A stretch of 64,000 bases of DNA from Pseudoalteromonas luteoviolacea. Lineage in GTDB: Bacteria > Pseudomonadota > Gammaproteobacteria > Enterobacterales > Alteromonadaceae. The DNA lies in assembly GCF_001750165.1 (NCBI RefSeq), contig NZ_CP015412.1, positions 62,001 to 126,000 on the forward strand, in the 5' to 3' direction. The position numbers and the translations under genes were made by a program. Under the pieces are notes generated by a model. The model did no database searches and was not told where the DNA came from. It saw only the letters and a program-made list of their open reading frames with translations. Below, one piece after another: positions 18,461 through 26,828 of the stretch. Position 1 is the stretch's first letter, and each line of letters opens with the position of its first letter.

Positions 18461-20161
18461 ATGACGTTGTTAAAACAGAAGCACTTTTTGGGGCAACTCG
18501 AACAAGACAAGCAACATTTATCCCCCTTTTTACCAGCGCAAGACAACCCAGTATTGTGCGCCGAACCTACGCCGCCAACCCCTTATTGTGAATTACCCAT
18601 GCGAGGTGTACCCAGCGATATTTTAACTGGGCTTAAGCCACACTATTCAAACTACATACGTGTACCGGTAAGTTCAGCAAGGTACTGGCATACCGGATTT
18701 GATTTGCACGCAGACAAACAGTTGTATTGTGCTAATAAAAACAGCACACAGCGAATTAGTACCGCGTTACAAAGTCAATCAGCGGATACGTATGCGTTTA
18801 TTAAAAAAACGCCCGTGAGCGTATCCACCCAAGCTGTAACAGGTGCGCCGGCCAAGCCGACAAGCGCGATGTTTAAATCAGATGCTGCGGCGGTCGCCGC
18901 TGGCGCACTGCCAAAAGAGCACATTGAAAATCAGCCGAAAAATGCAGATACCATTGCCCCCTCGGTGATCATCAGTCAGCCAAAAGACGCGCAAACCTTG
19001 GTTTTAAAGCAAAGCGCGCAAACTAAAAAGCGTTTTGCGCACCATGTGATGCGACCCGGTGAAACCGTTGAAAGTGTGGTGGACCTGTACACAGGGACAC
19101 TCGACACTGGCCGAATATATGGCTTTAACTACCCACAAATTACCGCTAAAAAGCCACCTAAACCCGGTGACACCATAAAAGTACATACTGGCTATGATGT
19201 GCTAGTTAAAGGTCAGTTTTATAACAGTCGTTCTGTTGAAGTTAGTTGGCAAGGGCCAACATCCGGAACTATGCACGCAGAGTTAGAACGCGTTGATGGT
19301 GAGTATCAGCCTGATACGGGGTATGAGTACACGCTTGCCTTGCCGCTTATTGAGGGCGAGTATCAGCTCACCGCCAATGCGGATGGCGCAAGTCATCGCA
19401 TTCAATTTTCGGTTGTTGAGTCAAATGAGCAGCAACAAATTGTAGATATTATTTATATCCCTGCGGATCATAGTTTTGTTGCTGTCACCCAGTCACTGGC
19501 GGATATTTTAGATGCGCAAAGAGCCGAGCTTAACCCCTTAATTGAAAATTTAAAGCAGTGTATCGCTGGGCAGAGTCAAGATGTTGTTGGTCAAGGGCCA
19601 AGCGAAAGTCTGGTTAAAGCCAAAGATGAGCTCAACAGTGCATTAAAGCCTTTAGTGAGCGGGCCAAGCGCAAATAGCATCACAGAAGTGATAGGGTATA
19701 AAGGTAATAAATATACCTATGTACGCAGTGATAAAGTCGCGAACCACACTCGAAAATATAAAATTAAAACCGATATTCGCGATGGCCGACGTTTTAGCAA
19801 TGACAAAGGAGAGCTTGATAAAGATAAACTCGCTCAAGCCCTAAAGAATGACTTAAGTAAGTTAAAGACCAGTTTTAAGTTTGATCACAAGCTACTCGAT
19901 GACTATACCGCAGTGTGGGGCGATTGGGCTAAAGAGTTAAACAAAAACCTCAGTATAAAAGGGTTTGAAAAAAGCGATTATTTTGATGCGAGCGCAGAAG
20001 CAAGGTTGATGCGCTATACACATGGTGCCAGCATTGCCGCAGCATTTAATCCCAAAGATGGCGTGTTTGCTTTGCAAGGCGATTTTAAATCAGACTTTGC
20101 CGTGGGGAGGCAAAAGCGGAGCTCAGTGGCTATTTACCCAGTAAGCGCGGATATGAAATGA
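18461..20161 (+). CDS. N-terminal part of a large putative polymorphic-toxin/effector protein (frame interrupted)
   Basis: The ATG at 18461 has AAGGAA 8 bp upstream; the frame opens earlier from a TTG (18338) without supporting features. The product (566 residues) has a Pro-rich N-terminus, a LysM-like stretch (HHVMRPGETVESVVDLYTG through KPGDTIKV) and an Ig-like beta domain. There is no Sec signal peptide. The last roughly 18 codons look foreign: from the run of four G at 20104-20107 the adjacent -1 frame continues the protein smoothly (GEAKAELSGYLPS) into the next reading frame. One missing base would explain this. The whole gene would encode about 935 residues. LysM-plus-Ig architecture without a secretion signal, next to an immunity-like lipoprotein array, suggests a type VI-like secreted effector, but no secretion gene lies in the window and no toxic domain was recognised. 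Confidence 0.6.
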   Translation: MTLLKQKHFLGQLEQDKQHLSPFLPAQDNPVLCAEPTPPTPYCELPMRGVPSDILTGLKPHYSNYIRVPVSSARYWHTGFDLHADKQLYCANKNSTQRISTALQSQSADTYAFIKKTPVSVSTQAVTGAPAKPTSAMFKSDAAAVAAGALPKEHIENQPKNADTIAPSVIISQPKDAQTLVLKQSAQTKKRFAHHVMRPGETVESVVDLYTGTLDTGRIYGFNYPQITAKKPPKPGDTIKVHTGYDVLVKGQFYNSRSVEVSWQGPTSGTMHAELERVDGEYQPDTGYEYTLALPLIEGEYQLTANADGASHRIQFSVVESNEQQQIVDIIYIPADHSFVAVTQSLADILDAQRAELNPLIENLKQCIAGQSQDVVGQGPSESLVKAKDELNSALKPLVSGPSANSITEVIGYKGNKYTYVRSDKVANHTRKYKIKTDIRDGRRFSNDKGELDKDKLAQALKNDLSKLKTSFKFDHKLLDDYTAVWGDWAKELNKNLSIKGFEKSDYFDASAEARLMRYTHGASIAAAFNPKDGVFALQGDFKSDFAVGRQKRSSVAIYPVSADMK

Positions 20162-21267
20162 CATTTATGATGCCGCTCAAAAACAGCACCCAAGAGCGCG
20201 AAGTTAATTTGGGGGCGATGAGGCTAGGTGCAACCGTATCCGTGTTTGGCTATGCTGGGGCAAAATTACAAGCATCAGTGAATTTGGGCTGTTCGCTCAA
20301 GCAAGGCAAAATGATGGTGAACGGTCTAAGTGAGCAGGAGAAAAAGCAAATGCGTAAAGCTGACCGCATGTTTGAGCCAGTCAAAGGCGGTGCAGAAGCT
20401 TTTGTTGGTGTATCCGGCGGGTGTGAATTGGCAGGCGCCTTACAGTGGGACAATCCAGAAAAGAAAAAGCGTCCAGCATTTTGTGATCTTGCAAAGATAG
20501 GTGGCAAAGCGCAAGGCTCTTTAGGCGCAGGCGCACAATGGGGCTTTTATATTGGCTACGAAGATGGCAAGTTTAAGATCAAAGCAAAAGCCAGTCTTGT
20601 ATGGGGCGTTGGCGCCGGTGGAGAGCTTGTCTGTGAAGTCGGTGTGGATGAGTTGCTAACATTAGTACAATTTGTATATCACCAGCTGAAAAATGAAGAT
20701 TATGATTATTTGAGCTTCATTCAGCCTTTGGCGTTTGAAGTGCTTTACAAGGCGGTTATGTTGCAGATTTATACAGGGAAAAATGCCATGGAGTTCTTGT
20801 ATAGCTCAGGCAGAAAAGTTGATATGGTATGGCGAAAACAAATAATACAACATGTTAAAGTAAAAACATTGGCTAATCAGTTAGTGGCTCATCCAGAAAT
20901 GCTGAAATTTACACCGCCAGAGGCCAAAGGTGCTTTTTTAAATGCCTTAGCTAATAGTAATCTGGCGAGTTATTTTGATACAGACTCCTACAGTTGGTCA
21001 GGGTTTAATGAGCAGAGAGAAAATGCCATCTTGGTTATATTAAGGCATATATTGTGCAGGCATGAACTCAACAAGGTACTGCGGCATATGGGGGAAGGGG
21101 GGACAAATTGTTCCAAGCAAGAGGGGCTAGACCAACTAAATAGTATTTTAGATTTTTCTCAACAGACCCAGTTTGATGCATGGCAGCGCCAGCTGCCATT
21201 CAGTGCTAAAGAGGGCTCTGTTGAGGTAGCAATGGTGAAGTCAGAGCCATTCAGCGCAACAGCATAG
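20158..21267 (+). CDS. C-terminal part of the putative toxin/effector (continuation after frameshift)
   Basis: This frame has an ATG at 20158 inside an ATGA overlap, but coding similarity extends upstream to about 20106. Translation from 20158 gives 369 residues. The first 160 are glycine-rich beta text (GATVSVFGYAGAKLQASVN, GSLGAGAQWGFYIGYEDGKF, VWGVGAGGELV) like the amphipathic repeats seen in large T6SS-type cargo proteins. The last 200 are helical and are the likely toxic part, with no family recognised. The gene ends 17 bp from the stop of the first SUMF-like lipoprotein on the other strand. A 64-bp copy of its 3' end recurs at 22361-22424 inside the lipoprotein array, which ties the two histories together. 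Confidence 0.6.
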   Translation: MTFMMPLKNSTQEREVNLGAMRLGATVSVFGYAGAKLQASVNLGCSLKQGKMMVNGLSEQEKKQMRKADRMFEPVKGGAEAFVGVSGGCELAGALQWDNPEKKKRPAFCDLAKIGGKAQGSLGAGAQWGFYIGYEDGKFKIKAKASLVWGVGAGGELVCEVGVDELLTLVQFVYHQLKNEDYDYLSFIQPLAFEVLYKAVMLQIYTGKNAMEFLYSSGRKVDMVWRKQIIQHVKVKTLANQLVAHPEMLKFTPPEAKGAFLNALANSNLASYFDTDSYSWSGFNEQRENAILVILRHILCRHELNKVLRHMGEGGTNCSKQEGLDQLNSILDFSQQTQFDAWQRQLPFSAKEGSVEVAMVKSEPFSATA

Positions 21268-21283
21268 TAATTTAAAGGTGTGT

Positions 21284-22198
21284 CTAACCATCTAGAGGTT
21301 GTGATTGATTCAAGGCACATCTAAAGCCGCTTGCTCTGTAGGCTACATTGAGTTCGTCTAGTTCCTGACGTGTAAAAACATTACTGCCTCTTGGCGATTC
21401 TAAAAACATTCCGCCTCGCATAACTTTTTGATTGCCAGTGCTAGGCCCTTTTGGATTGTGTTCGGGAGAGTTTTGATAGTAGTCCTCTGCCCACCAATCG
21501 TTTACCCATTCGATGAGATTTCCACTTAAATCATAAAAGCCAAGCGAGTTAGGTGGGTACGTGCCACTAATTGCAGAGCTTTCATCGCTAACCGAAGGTG
21601 AAAAGTTAACACCAAGGTCTAGTACTCCTGTATCAGTGGCAAAAGGCATATTCTCCCCTCGGTTACGTGCGGCAAATTCCCATTGTGCTTCAGTCGGTAA
21701 ATCAAAGGGTAAATTTGTAAGCTTAGCTAACCACAGACAGTAGTTTTTTGCGCCATACCAGCTCACGCCTGCTGGGTATTCGGGGCCTCGCCAGATTTCT
21801 TTTCTATCCCATTCGCCCCATACTGCTTTTGGTAGGTTATGCACCGCAGTGTATAAATCAAAATCGCCATAACTGACTTCGTATGCGCCCATCGAGTAGC
21901 TGGTTAATGTGACCTTGTGTGCGGGTTTGTTATCAGTCGCGATGGTCCAAGGCAAATCGTCGGGCCCACCGCCATCTCCCATCATGAAGCTGCCGCCTTC
22001 AACAAAAATCATTTGGGCTTTAGTGCGCGTAATCAAGGCTTGAACTTGTTTGTCTTGCTCCCCTGTGATTTTATCGATGCGCTGGCCAAGATCCTCACAG
22101 CCACTCAGCAATATGCTTGCGAAAGGTACGAGTATGAGTTTTTTAGTCCGATAGGGTTGTAAATTAACAGCGGTTTTGTCGAAGACTTTTTTAATCAT
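21284..22198 (-). CDS. SUMF/FGE-fold lipoprotein, array copy 1 (putative immunity protein)
   Basis: The protein has 304 residues. The lipoprotein signal ends LSGC at Cys34, followed by Glu-Asp; Glu at +2 predicts outer membrane sorting. The rest is one formylglycine-generating-enzyme domain (PF03781): MIFVEGGSFMMGD, YEVSYGDFDLY, GVSWYGAKNYCLWL, FDLPTEAQWEFAARN, LGFYDLSGNLIEWVNDWW, VMRGGMF and ASGFRCAL. The cysteine pair that does chemistry in true FGE lies between RGG and GFRC; none is present there, so it is probably a binding module rather than an enzyme. Its C-terminus (SQPLDG) differs from copies 3-5. It converges on the putative toxin gene. Confidence 0.85.
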   Translation of the reverse strand: MIKKVFDKTAVNLQPYRTKKLILVPFASILLSGCEDLGQRIDKITGEQDKQVQALITRTKAQMIFVEGGSFMMGDGGGPDDLPWTIATDNKPAHKVTLTSYSMGAYEVSYGDFDLYTAVHNLPKAVWGEWDRKEIWRGPEYPAGVSWYGAKNYCLWLAKLTNLPFDLPTEAQWEFAARNRGENMPFATDTGVLDLGVNFSPSVSDESSAISGTYPPNSLGFYDLSGNLIEWVNDWWAEDYYQNSPEHNPKGPSTGNQKVMRGGMFLESPRGSNVFTRQELDELNVAYRASGFRCALNQSQPLDG

Positions 22199-22360
22199 GA
22201 ATTACTTATCCTTAGTATGATTAATTTATGCACTAGCATATCAGGGACAGGGTAAAGGAGAAAGTGAATAGTTATAAAGTATTAGGTTTGAGGCTTAGGC
22301 TTTTTAAATTAAAGAGGGGGCTAATGGAGCCTCAAAAATGTGCCTGTCCATTTTTACATC

Positions 22361-22424
22361 TGCTAAAGAGGGCTCTGTTGAGGTAGCAATGGTGAAGTCA
22401 GAACCATTCAGCGCAACAGCATAG
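22361..22424 (+). pseudogene. Duplicated scrap of the toxin gene 3' end
   Basis: Positions 22361-22440 repeat 21204-21283 almost exactly: the last 20 codons of the toxin reading frame (AKEGSVEVAMVKSEPFSATA), its stop codon, and the spacer up to the lipoprotein stop. Upstream of the scrap the sequence is unrelated apart from about 14 bp resembling the end of a lipoprotein copy. It is a footprint of the duplication that created copy 2. Confidence 0.9.
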
Positions 22425-22440
22425 CAATTTAAAGGTGTGT

Positions 22441-23355
22441 CTAACCATCTAGAGGTTGTGATTGATTCAAGGCACATCTAAAGCCGCTTGCTCTGTAGGC
22501 TACATTGAGTTCGTCTAGTTCCTGACGTGTAAAAACATTACTGCCTCTTGGCGATTCTAAAAACATTCCGCCTCGCATGACCTTTTTATCGCCTGTGCTG
22601 GGTCCTTTGGGGTTATGTTCAGGAGAATGTTGGAAATAATCCTCTGCCCACCAGTCATTAACCCACTCGATCATATTGCCACTTAAATCATAGAAGCCTA
22701 GCGGGTTCGGTGGGTACGTCCCGCTGATTGCAGAGCTATCATCGCTAACCGAAGGTGAAAAGTTAACACCAAGGTCTAGTACTCCTGTATCAGTGGCAAA
22801 AGGCATATTCTCCCCTCGGTTACGTGCAGCAAACTCCCACTGTGCTTCAGTGGGTAAATCAAAGGGTAAATTTGTAAGCTTAGCTAACCACAGGCAGTAG
22901 TTCTTTGCGCCATACCAGCTCACGCCGGCTGGGTATTTGGGGCCTCGCCAGATTTCTTTTTTATCCCATTCGTTCCACATTACTTTTGGCTGATTATTTA
23001 CTGCAGTGTATAAATCAAAATCGCCATAACTGACTTCATAAGCACCCATAGAGTAGCTGGTTAATGTGACCTTGTGTGCGGGTTTGTTATCAGTCGCGAT
23101 GGTCCAAGGCAAATCGTCGGGCCCACCGCCATCTCCCATCATGAAGCTGCCGCCTTCAACAAAAATCATCTGGGCTTTGGTGCGCGCAATCAAGGCCTGA
23201 ACTTGTTTGTCTTGCTCTCCCGTGATTTTGTCGATGCGCTGGCCAAGATCCTCACAGCCACCCAGCAACATGCTGGCCAGAGGAACGAGTATGAGTTGTT
23301 TAGTACGATAGGGCTGAAAATTAGAAGCGGTTTTTGCAAAGCAGATTTTAATCAT
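22441..23355 (-). CDS. SUMF/FGE-fold lipoprotein, array copy 2
   Basis: The protein has 304 residues and closely resembles copy 1. Lipobox LGGC, then Glu-Asp (outer membrane type). It differs in blocks rather than evenly: TAVNNQPKVMWNEWDKKEIW replaces the copy 1 version TAVHNLPKAVWGEWDRKEIW, while the MPFATDTGVLDLG block and the C-terminal SQPLDG match copy 1. It lacks the FGE cysteine pair. Its 3' side carries the toxin 3'-end scrap, so the duplicated unit originally spanned the toxin-lipoprotein junction. About 105 bp of conserved leader precedes its ATG. Confidence 0.85.
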   Translation of the reverse strand: MIKICFAKTASNFQPYRTKQLILVPLASMLLGGCEDLGQRIDKITGEQDKQVQALIARTKAQMIFVEGGSFMMGDGGGPDDLPWTIATDNKPAHKVTLTSYSMGAYEVSYGDFDLYTAVNNQPKVMWNEWDKKEIWRGPKYPAGVSWYGAKNYCLWLAKLTNLPFDLPTEAQWEFAARNRGENMPFATDTGVLDLGVNFSPSVSDDSSAISGTYPPNPLGFYDLSGNMIEWVNDWWAEDYFQHSPEHNPKGPSTGDKKVMRGGMFLESPRGSNVFTRQELDELNVAYRASGFRCALNQSQPLDG

Positions 23356-23459
23356 TAATTACTTATCCTTAGTATGATTAATTTATGCGCTAGCATATCA
23401 GGGACAGGGTAAAGGAGAAAGTGAATAGTTATAAAGTATGAGGTTCAGACATTTTTAGA

Positions 23460-24368
23460 TTAAAGTGGTAGTGATTTATTCAGAGCACACCTAAACCCTG
23501 TGACGCGATAGGCAATATCTAGCTCTTCAGACTCTTGACGTGTGTATACATTACTCCCATTTGGTGACTCAATAAACATGCCGCCCCGCATAACTTTTTG
23601 ACTGCCAGTGCTAGGCCCTTTTGGATTGTGTTCGGGAGAGTTTTGATAGTAGTCCTCTGCCCACCAATCGTTTACCCATTCGATGAGATTTCCACTTAAA
23701 TCATAAAAGCCAAGCGGGTTAGGTGGGTACGTGCCACTAATTGCAGAGCTTTCATCGCTAACCGAAGGTGAAAAGTTAACACCAAGGTCTAGTACTCCTG
23801 TATCAGTGGCAAAAGGCATATTCTCCCCTCGGTTACGTGCGGCAAATTCCCATTGTGCTTCAGTCGGTAAATCAAAGGGTAAATTTGTAAGCTTAGCTAA
23901 CCACAGACAGTAGTTTTTTGCGCCATACCAGCTCACGCCTGCTGGGTATTCGGGGCCTCGCCAGATTTCTTTTCTATCCCATTCGCCCCATACTGCTTTT
24001 GGGAGATTATTTACCGCAGTGTATAAATCAAAATCCCCATAACTGACTTCATAAGCACCCATAGAGTAGCTGGTTAATGTGACCTTGTGTGCGGGTTTGT
24101 TATCAGTCGCGATGGTCCAAGGCAAATCGTCGGGCCCACCGCCATCTCCCATCATGAAGCTACCGCCTTCAACAAAAATCATCTGGGCTTTGGTGCGCGT
24201 AATCAAGGCTTGAACTTGTTTGTCTTGCTCCCCTGTGATTTTATCGATGCGCTGGCCAATCTCATCACACCCACCCAGCAGCATGCTGGCCAGAGGAACA
24301 AGTATGAGTTGTTTAGTCCGATAGGGTTGTAAATTAAAAGCGGTTTTGTCGAAGACTTTTTTAATCAT
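23460..24368 (-). CDS. SUMF/FGE-fold lipoprotein, array copy 3
   Basis: The protein has 302 residues. Lipobox LGGC is followed by Asp-Glu, so Asp sits at +2, the classic inner-membrane retention signal in enterobacteria, unlike copies 1, 2 and 5. The central blocks match copy 1 (AVWGEWDRKEIW, MPFATDTGVLDLG), but the C-terminal 40 residues differ (ESPNGSNVYTRQESEELDIAYRV, ending NKSLPL) and resemble copy 5. This mosaic pattern points to recombination between copies. Catalytic cysteines of FGE are absent. Same conserved leader and ribosome-binding site as the others. Confidence 0.85.
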   Translation of the reverse strand: MIKKVFDKTAFNLQPYRTKQLILVPLASMLLGGCDEIGQRIDKITGEQDKQVQALITRTKAQMIFVEGGSFMMGDGGGPDDLPWTIATDNKPAHKVTLTSYSMGAYEVSYGDFDLYTAVNNLPKAVWGEWDRKEIWRGPEYPAGVSWYGAKNYCLWLAKLTNLPFDLPTEAQWEFAARNRGENMPFATDTGVLDLGVNFSPSVSDESSAISGTYPPNPLGFYDLSGNLIEWVNDWWAEDYYQNSPEHNPKGPSTGSQKVMRGGMFIESPNGSNVYTRQESEELDIAYRVTGFRCALNKSLPL

Positions 24369-24480
24369 TAATCACTTATCCTTAGTATGATTAATTTATG
24401 CGCTAGCATATCAGGGACAGGGTAAAGGAGAAAGTGAATAGTTATAAAGTATTAGGTTTAAAGGTTTAGTCGTTTTTAAA

Positions 24481-25383
24481 TTAAAGAGGTTGTGATTGAT
24501 TCAAGGCACATCTAAAGCCGCTTGCTCTGTAGGCTACATTGAGTTCGTCTAGTTCCTGACGTGTAAAAACATTACTGCCTCTTGGCGATTCTAAAAACAT
24601 TCCGCCTCGCATGACCTTTTTATCGCCTGTGTTGGGTCCTTTGGGGTTATGTTCAGGAGAGTATTGGTAATAATCCTCAGCCCACCAGTCGTTAACCCAC
24701 TCGATCATATTGCCACTCAAATCATAAAAGCCAAGCGGGCTTGGAGGGTAGGTACCAGAAGGTTCAGCGTAGTCTGTATTCAATTCGTAATTTCGACCTT
24801 CATTAATTTCTCCATTATCTGTTGCAAAAAACAGGTTTTCGCCTCGGTTACGTGCAGCAAACTCCCACTGTGCTTCAGTGGGTAAGTCAAAGGGTAAATT
24901 TGTAAGCTTAGCTAACCACAGGCAGTAGTTCTTTGCGCCATACCAGCTCACGCCGGCTGGGTATTTGGGGCCTCGCCAGATTTCTTTTCTATCCCATTCG
25001 TTCCACATCACTTTTGGCTGGTTATGTACCGCAGTGTATAAATCAAAATCGCCATAACTGACTTCATAAGCACCCATAGAGTAGCTGGTTAATGTGACCT
25101 TGTGTGCGGGTTTGTTATCAGTCGCGATGGTCCAAGGCAAATCGTCGGGCCCACCGCCATCTCCCATCATGAAGCTGCCGCCTTCAACAAAAATCATCTG
25201 GGCTTTGGTGCGCGCAATCAAGGCCCGAACTTGTTTGTCTTGCTCCCCTGTGATTTTATCGATGCGCTGAGCAATCTCATCACAGCCACTCAGCAATATG
25301 CTTGCGAAAGGTACGAGTATGAGTTTTTTAGTACGATAGGGCAGTAAATCTGAAGCGGTTTTGTCGAAGACTTTTTTAATCAT
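24481..25383 (-). CDS. SUMF/FGE-fold lipoprotein, array copy 4
   Basis: The protein has 300 residues. Lipobox LSGC is followed by Asp-Glu (inner-membrane-type sorting). It carries the VMWNEWDRKEIW block of copy 2, and a variable loop unlike any other copy (LFFATDNGEINEGRNYELN, three residues shorter) before SGTYPPSPLGFYDLSG. The C-terminus is of the copy 1/2 type (ESPRGSNVFTRQELDELNVAYRA) but ends at SQPL. The variable loop near residues 185-205 is the main site of divergence in the array and may be the surface that recognises a partner. Confidence 0.85.
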   Translation of the reverse strand: MIKKVFDKTASDLLPYRTKKLILVPFASILLSGCDEIAQRIDKITGEQDKQVRALIARTKAQMIFVEGGSFMMGDGGGPDDLPWTIATDNKPAHKVTLTSYSMGAYEVSYGDFDLYTAVHNQPKVMWNEWDRKEIWRGPKYPAGVSWYGAKNYCLWLAKLTNLPFDLPTEAQWEFAARNRGENLFFATDNGEINEGRNYELNTDYAEPSGTYPPSPLGFYDLSGNMIEWVNDWWAEDYYQYSPEHNPKGPNTGDKKVMRGGMFLESPRGSNVFTRQELDELNVAYRASGFRCALNQSQPL

Positions 25384-25487
25384 GAATTACTTATCCTTAG
25401 TATGATTAATTTATGCACTAGCATATCAGGGACAGGGTAAAGGAGAAAGTGAATCGTTATAAAGTATGAGGTTCAGACATTTTTAGA

Positions 25488-26396
25488 TTAAAGAGGTTGT
25501 GATTGATGTAAGGCGCACCTAAATCCAGTTGCTCGATAGGCAATATCGAGTTCATCAGACTCTTGGCGAATATACACATTACTTGCTCCGGGAGATTCTA
25601 AAAACATCCCACCACGCATGACTTTTTTCTCGCCAGTGCTTGGTCCTGTGGGGTTATGTTCAGGAGAGTGTTGGTAATAATCTTCTGCCCACCAGTCGTT
25701 TACCCATTCGCTCAGATTGCCACTCAAATCATAGAAGCCAAGCGGGTTAGGTGGGTAAGTACCGCTAATATAAAAGCTTGCAGGACTTGTTGCAGGAGAG
25801 AAATTTATTCCCAATTCTAATTGTCCGTTATTAGTAGCAAAAAATAGGTTTTCGCCTTTGTTGCGTGCAGCATACTCCCACTGTGCTTCAGTGGGTAAGT
25901 CAAAGGGTAAGTCAGTGAGTTTCGCGATCCATAAGCAGTAGTTTTTTGCGCCGTACCAGCTCACGCCAGCTGGATATTCGGGCCCTCGCCAGATTTCTTT
26001 TCTATCCCATTCGTCCCATACTGCTTTTGGTAGATTATGCACCGCAGTGTATAAATCAAAATCGCCATAACTGACTTCATAAGCACCCATAGAGTAGCTG
26101 GTTAATGTGACCTTGTGTGCGGGTTTGTTATCTGTCGCGATGGTCCAAGGCAAATCGTCGGGCCCACCGCCATCTCCCATCATGAAGCTGCCGCCTTCAA
26201 CAAAAATCATCTGGGCTTTGGTGCGCGTAATCAAGGCTTGAACTTGTTTGTCTTGCTCTCCCGTGATTTTATCGATGCGCTGGCCAAGGTCTTCACAGCC
26301 ACTCAGCAATATGCTCGCGAAAGGAACGAGCATGAGTTTTTTAGTACGATAGGGCTGAAAATTAGAAGCGGTTTTTGCAAAGCAAGTTTTAATCAT
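25488..26396 (-). CDS. SUMF/FGE-fold lipoprotein, array copy 5
   Basis: The protein has 302 residues and is the most divergent full copy. Lipobox LSGC then Glu-Asp (outer membrane type). Differences include AKLTDLP and QWEYAARNKGENLFF, a distinct variable loop (TNNGQLELGINFSPATSPAS), NLSEWVNDWW in place of IEW, and the ESPGASNVYIRQESDELDIAYRA end. The fold signatures MIFVEGGSFMMGD, FDLPTEAQWE and GFRC are kept; the FGE catalytic cysteines are missing. It is the full copy furthest from the putative toxin gene and lies next to the broken sixth copy. Confidence 0.85.
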   Translation of the reverse strand: MIKTCFAKTASNFQPYRTKKLMLVPFASILLSGCEDLGQRIDKITGEQDKQVQALITRTKAQMIFVEGGSFMMGDGGGPDDLPWTIATDNKPAHKVTLTSYSMGAYEVSYGDFDLYTAVHNLPKAVWDEWDRKEIWRGPEYPAGVSWYGAKNYCLWIAKLTDLPFDLPTEAQWEYAARNKGENLFFATNNGQLELGINFSPATSPASFYISGTYPPNPLGFYDLSGNLSEWVNDWWAEDYYQHSPEHNPTGPSTGEKKVMRGGMFLESPGASNVYIRQESDELDIAYRATGFRCALHQSQPL

Positions 26397-26508
26397 TAAT
26401 TACTTATCCTTAGTATGATTAATTTATGCGCTAGCATATCAGGGACAGGGTAAAGGAGAAAGTGAATCGTTATAAAGTATGAGGTTTAAAGGTTTAATCG
26501 TTTTTAAG

Positions 26509-26679
26509 TTAAAGAGGTTGTGTTTGATGTAAGGCACATCTAAAGCCGCTTGCTCTATAGGCTACATTGAGTTCGTCTAGTTCCTGACGTGTAAAAACAT
26601 CCCACCACGCATGACCTTTTTACCGCCTGTGCTTGGTCCTCTGGGGTTATTTTCAGGAGAGTGTTGGTAATAATCCTCT
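26509..26679 (-). pseudogene. Truncated sixth SUMF-like copy
   Basis: Only the C-terminal quarter of a lipoprotein copy remains, and homology stops abruptly at 26679. Inside it 28 bp present in the intact copies are missing at 26600, precisely between two TAAAAACAT direct repeats, which shifts the frame. The pattern is slippage or recombination between short repeats in a dead copy. Confidence 0.85.
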
Positions 26680-26828
26680 AAGAAAAGAGTTGTGTATTTA
26701 TTGAATAAAAAGACAGGGAAAATATGCGAGGGTGTTATTTGTTTGACGCTTACTGGCACTTTGTTAAAGTATAGATATAAGTGATTGTTAATTACTGTCT
26801 TACGAAATAAAAAAATAAGGAATAATAA

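Larger units (their letters stand above)
21284..26679. repeat. Tandem array of about 1.0-1.15 kb units
   Basis: Five intact lipoprotein genes and one remnant in the same orientation, starts spaced 1157, 1013, 1015 and 1013 bp apart. The roughly 110-bp spacers are also conserved and contain AAGGAT before each ATG and the dyad TATGC-GCTA-GCATA (or one-base variant), a possible shared operator. The longer first unit holds the toxin 3'-end scrap. Confidence 0.95.

Noticed and set aside
21284..26679. Interpreting the SUMF-like array as formylglycine-generating enzymes for sulfatases
   Set aside because: No sulfatase gene in the window, the catalytic cysteine pair is missing, and all copies are lipoproteins.
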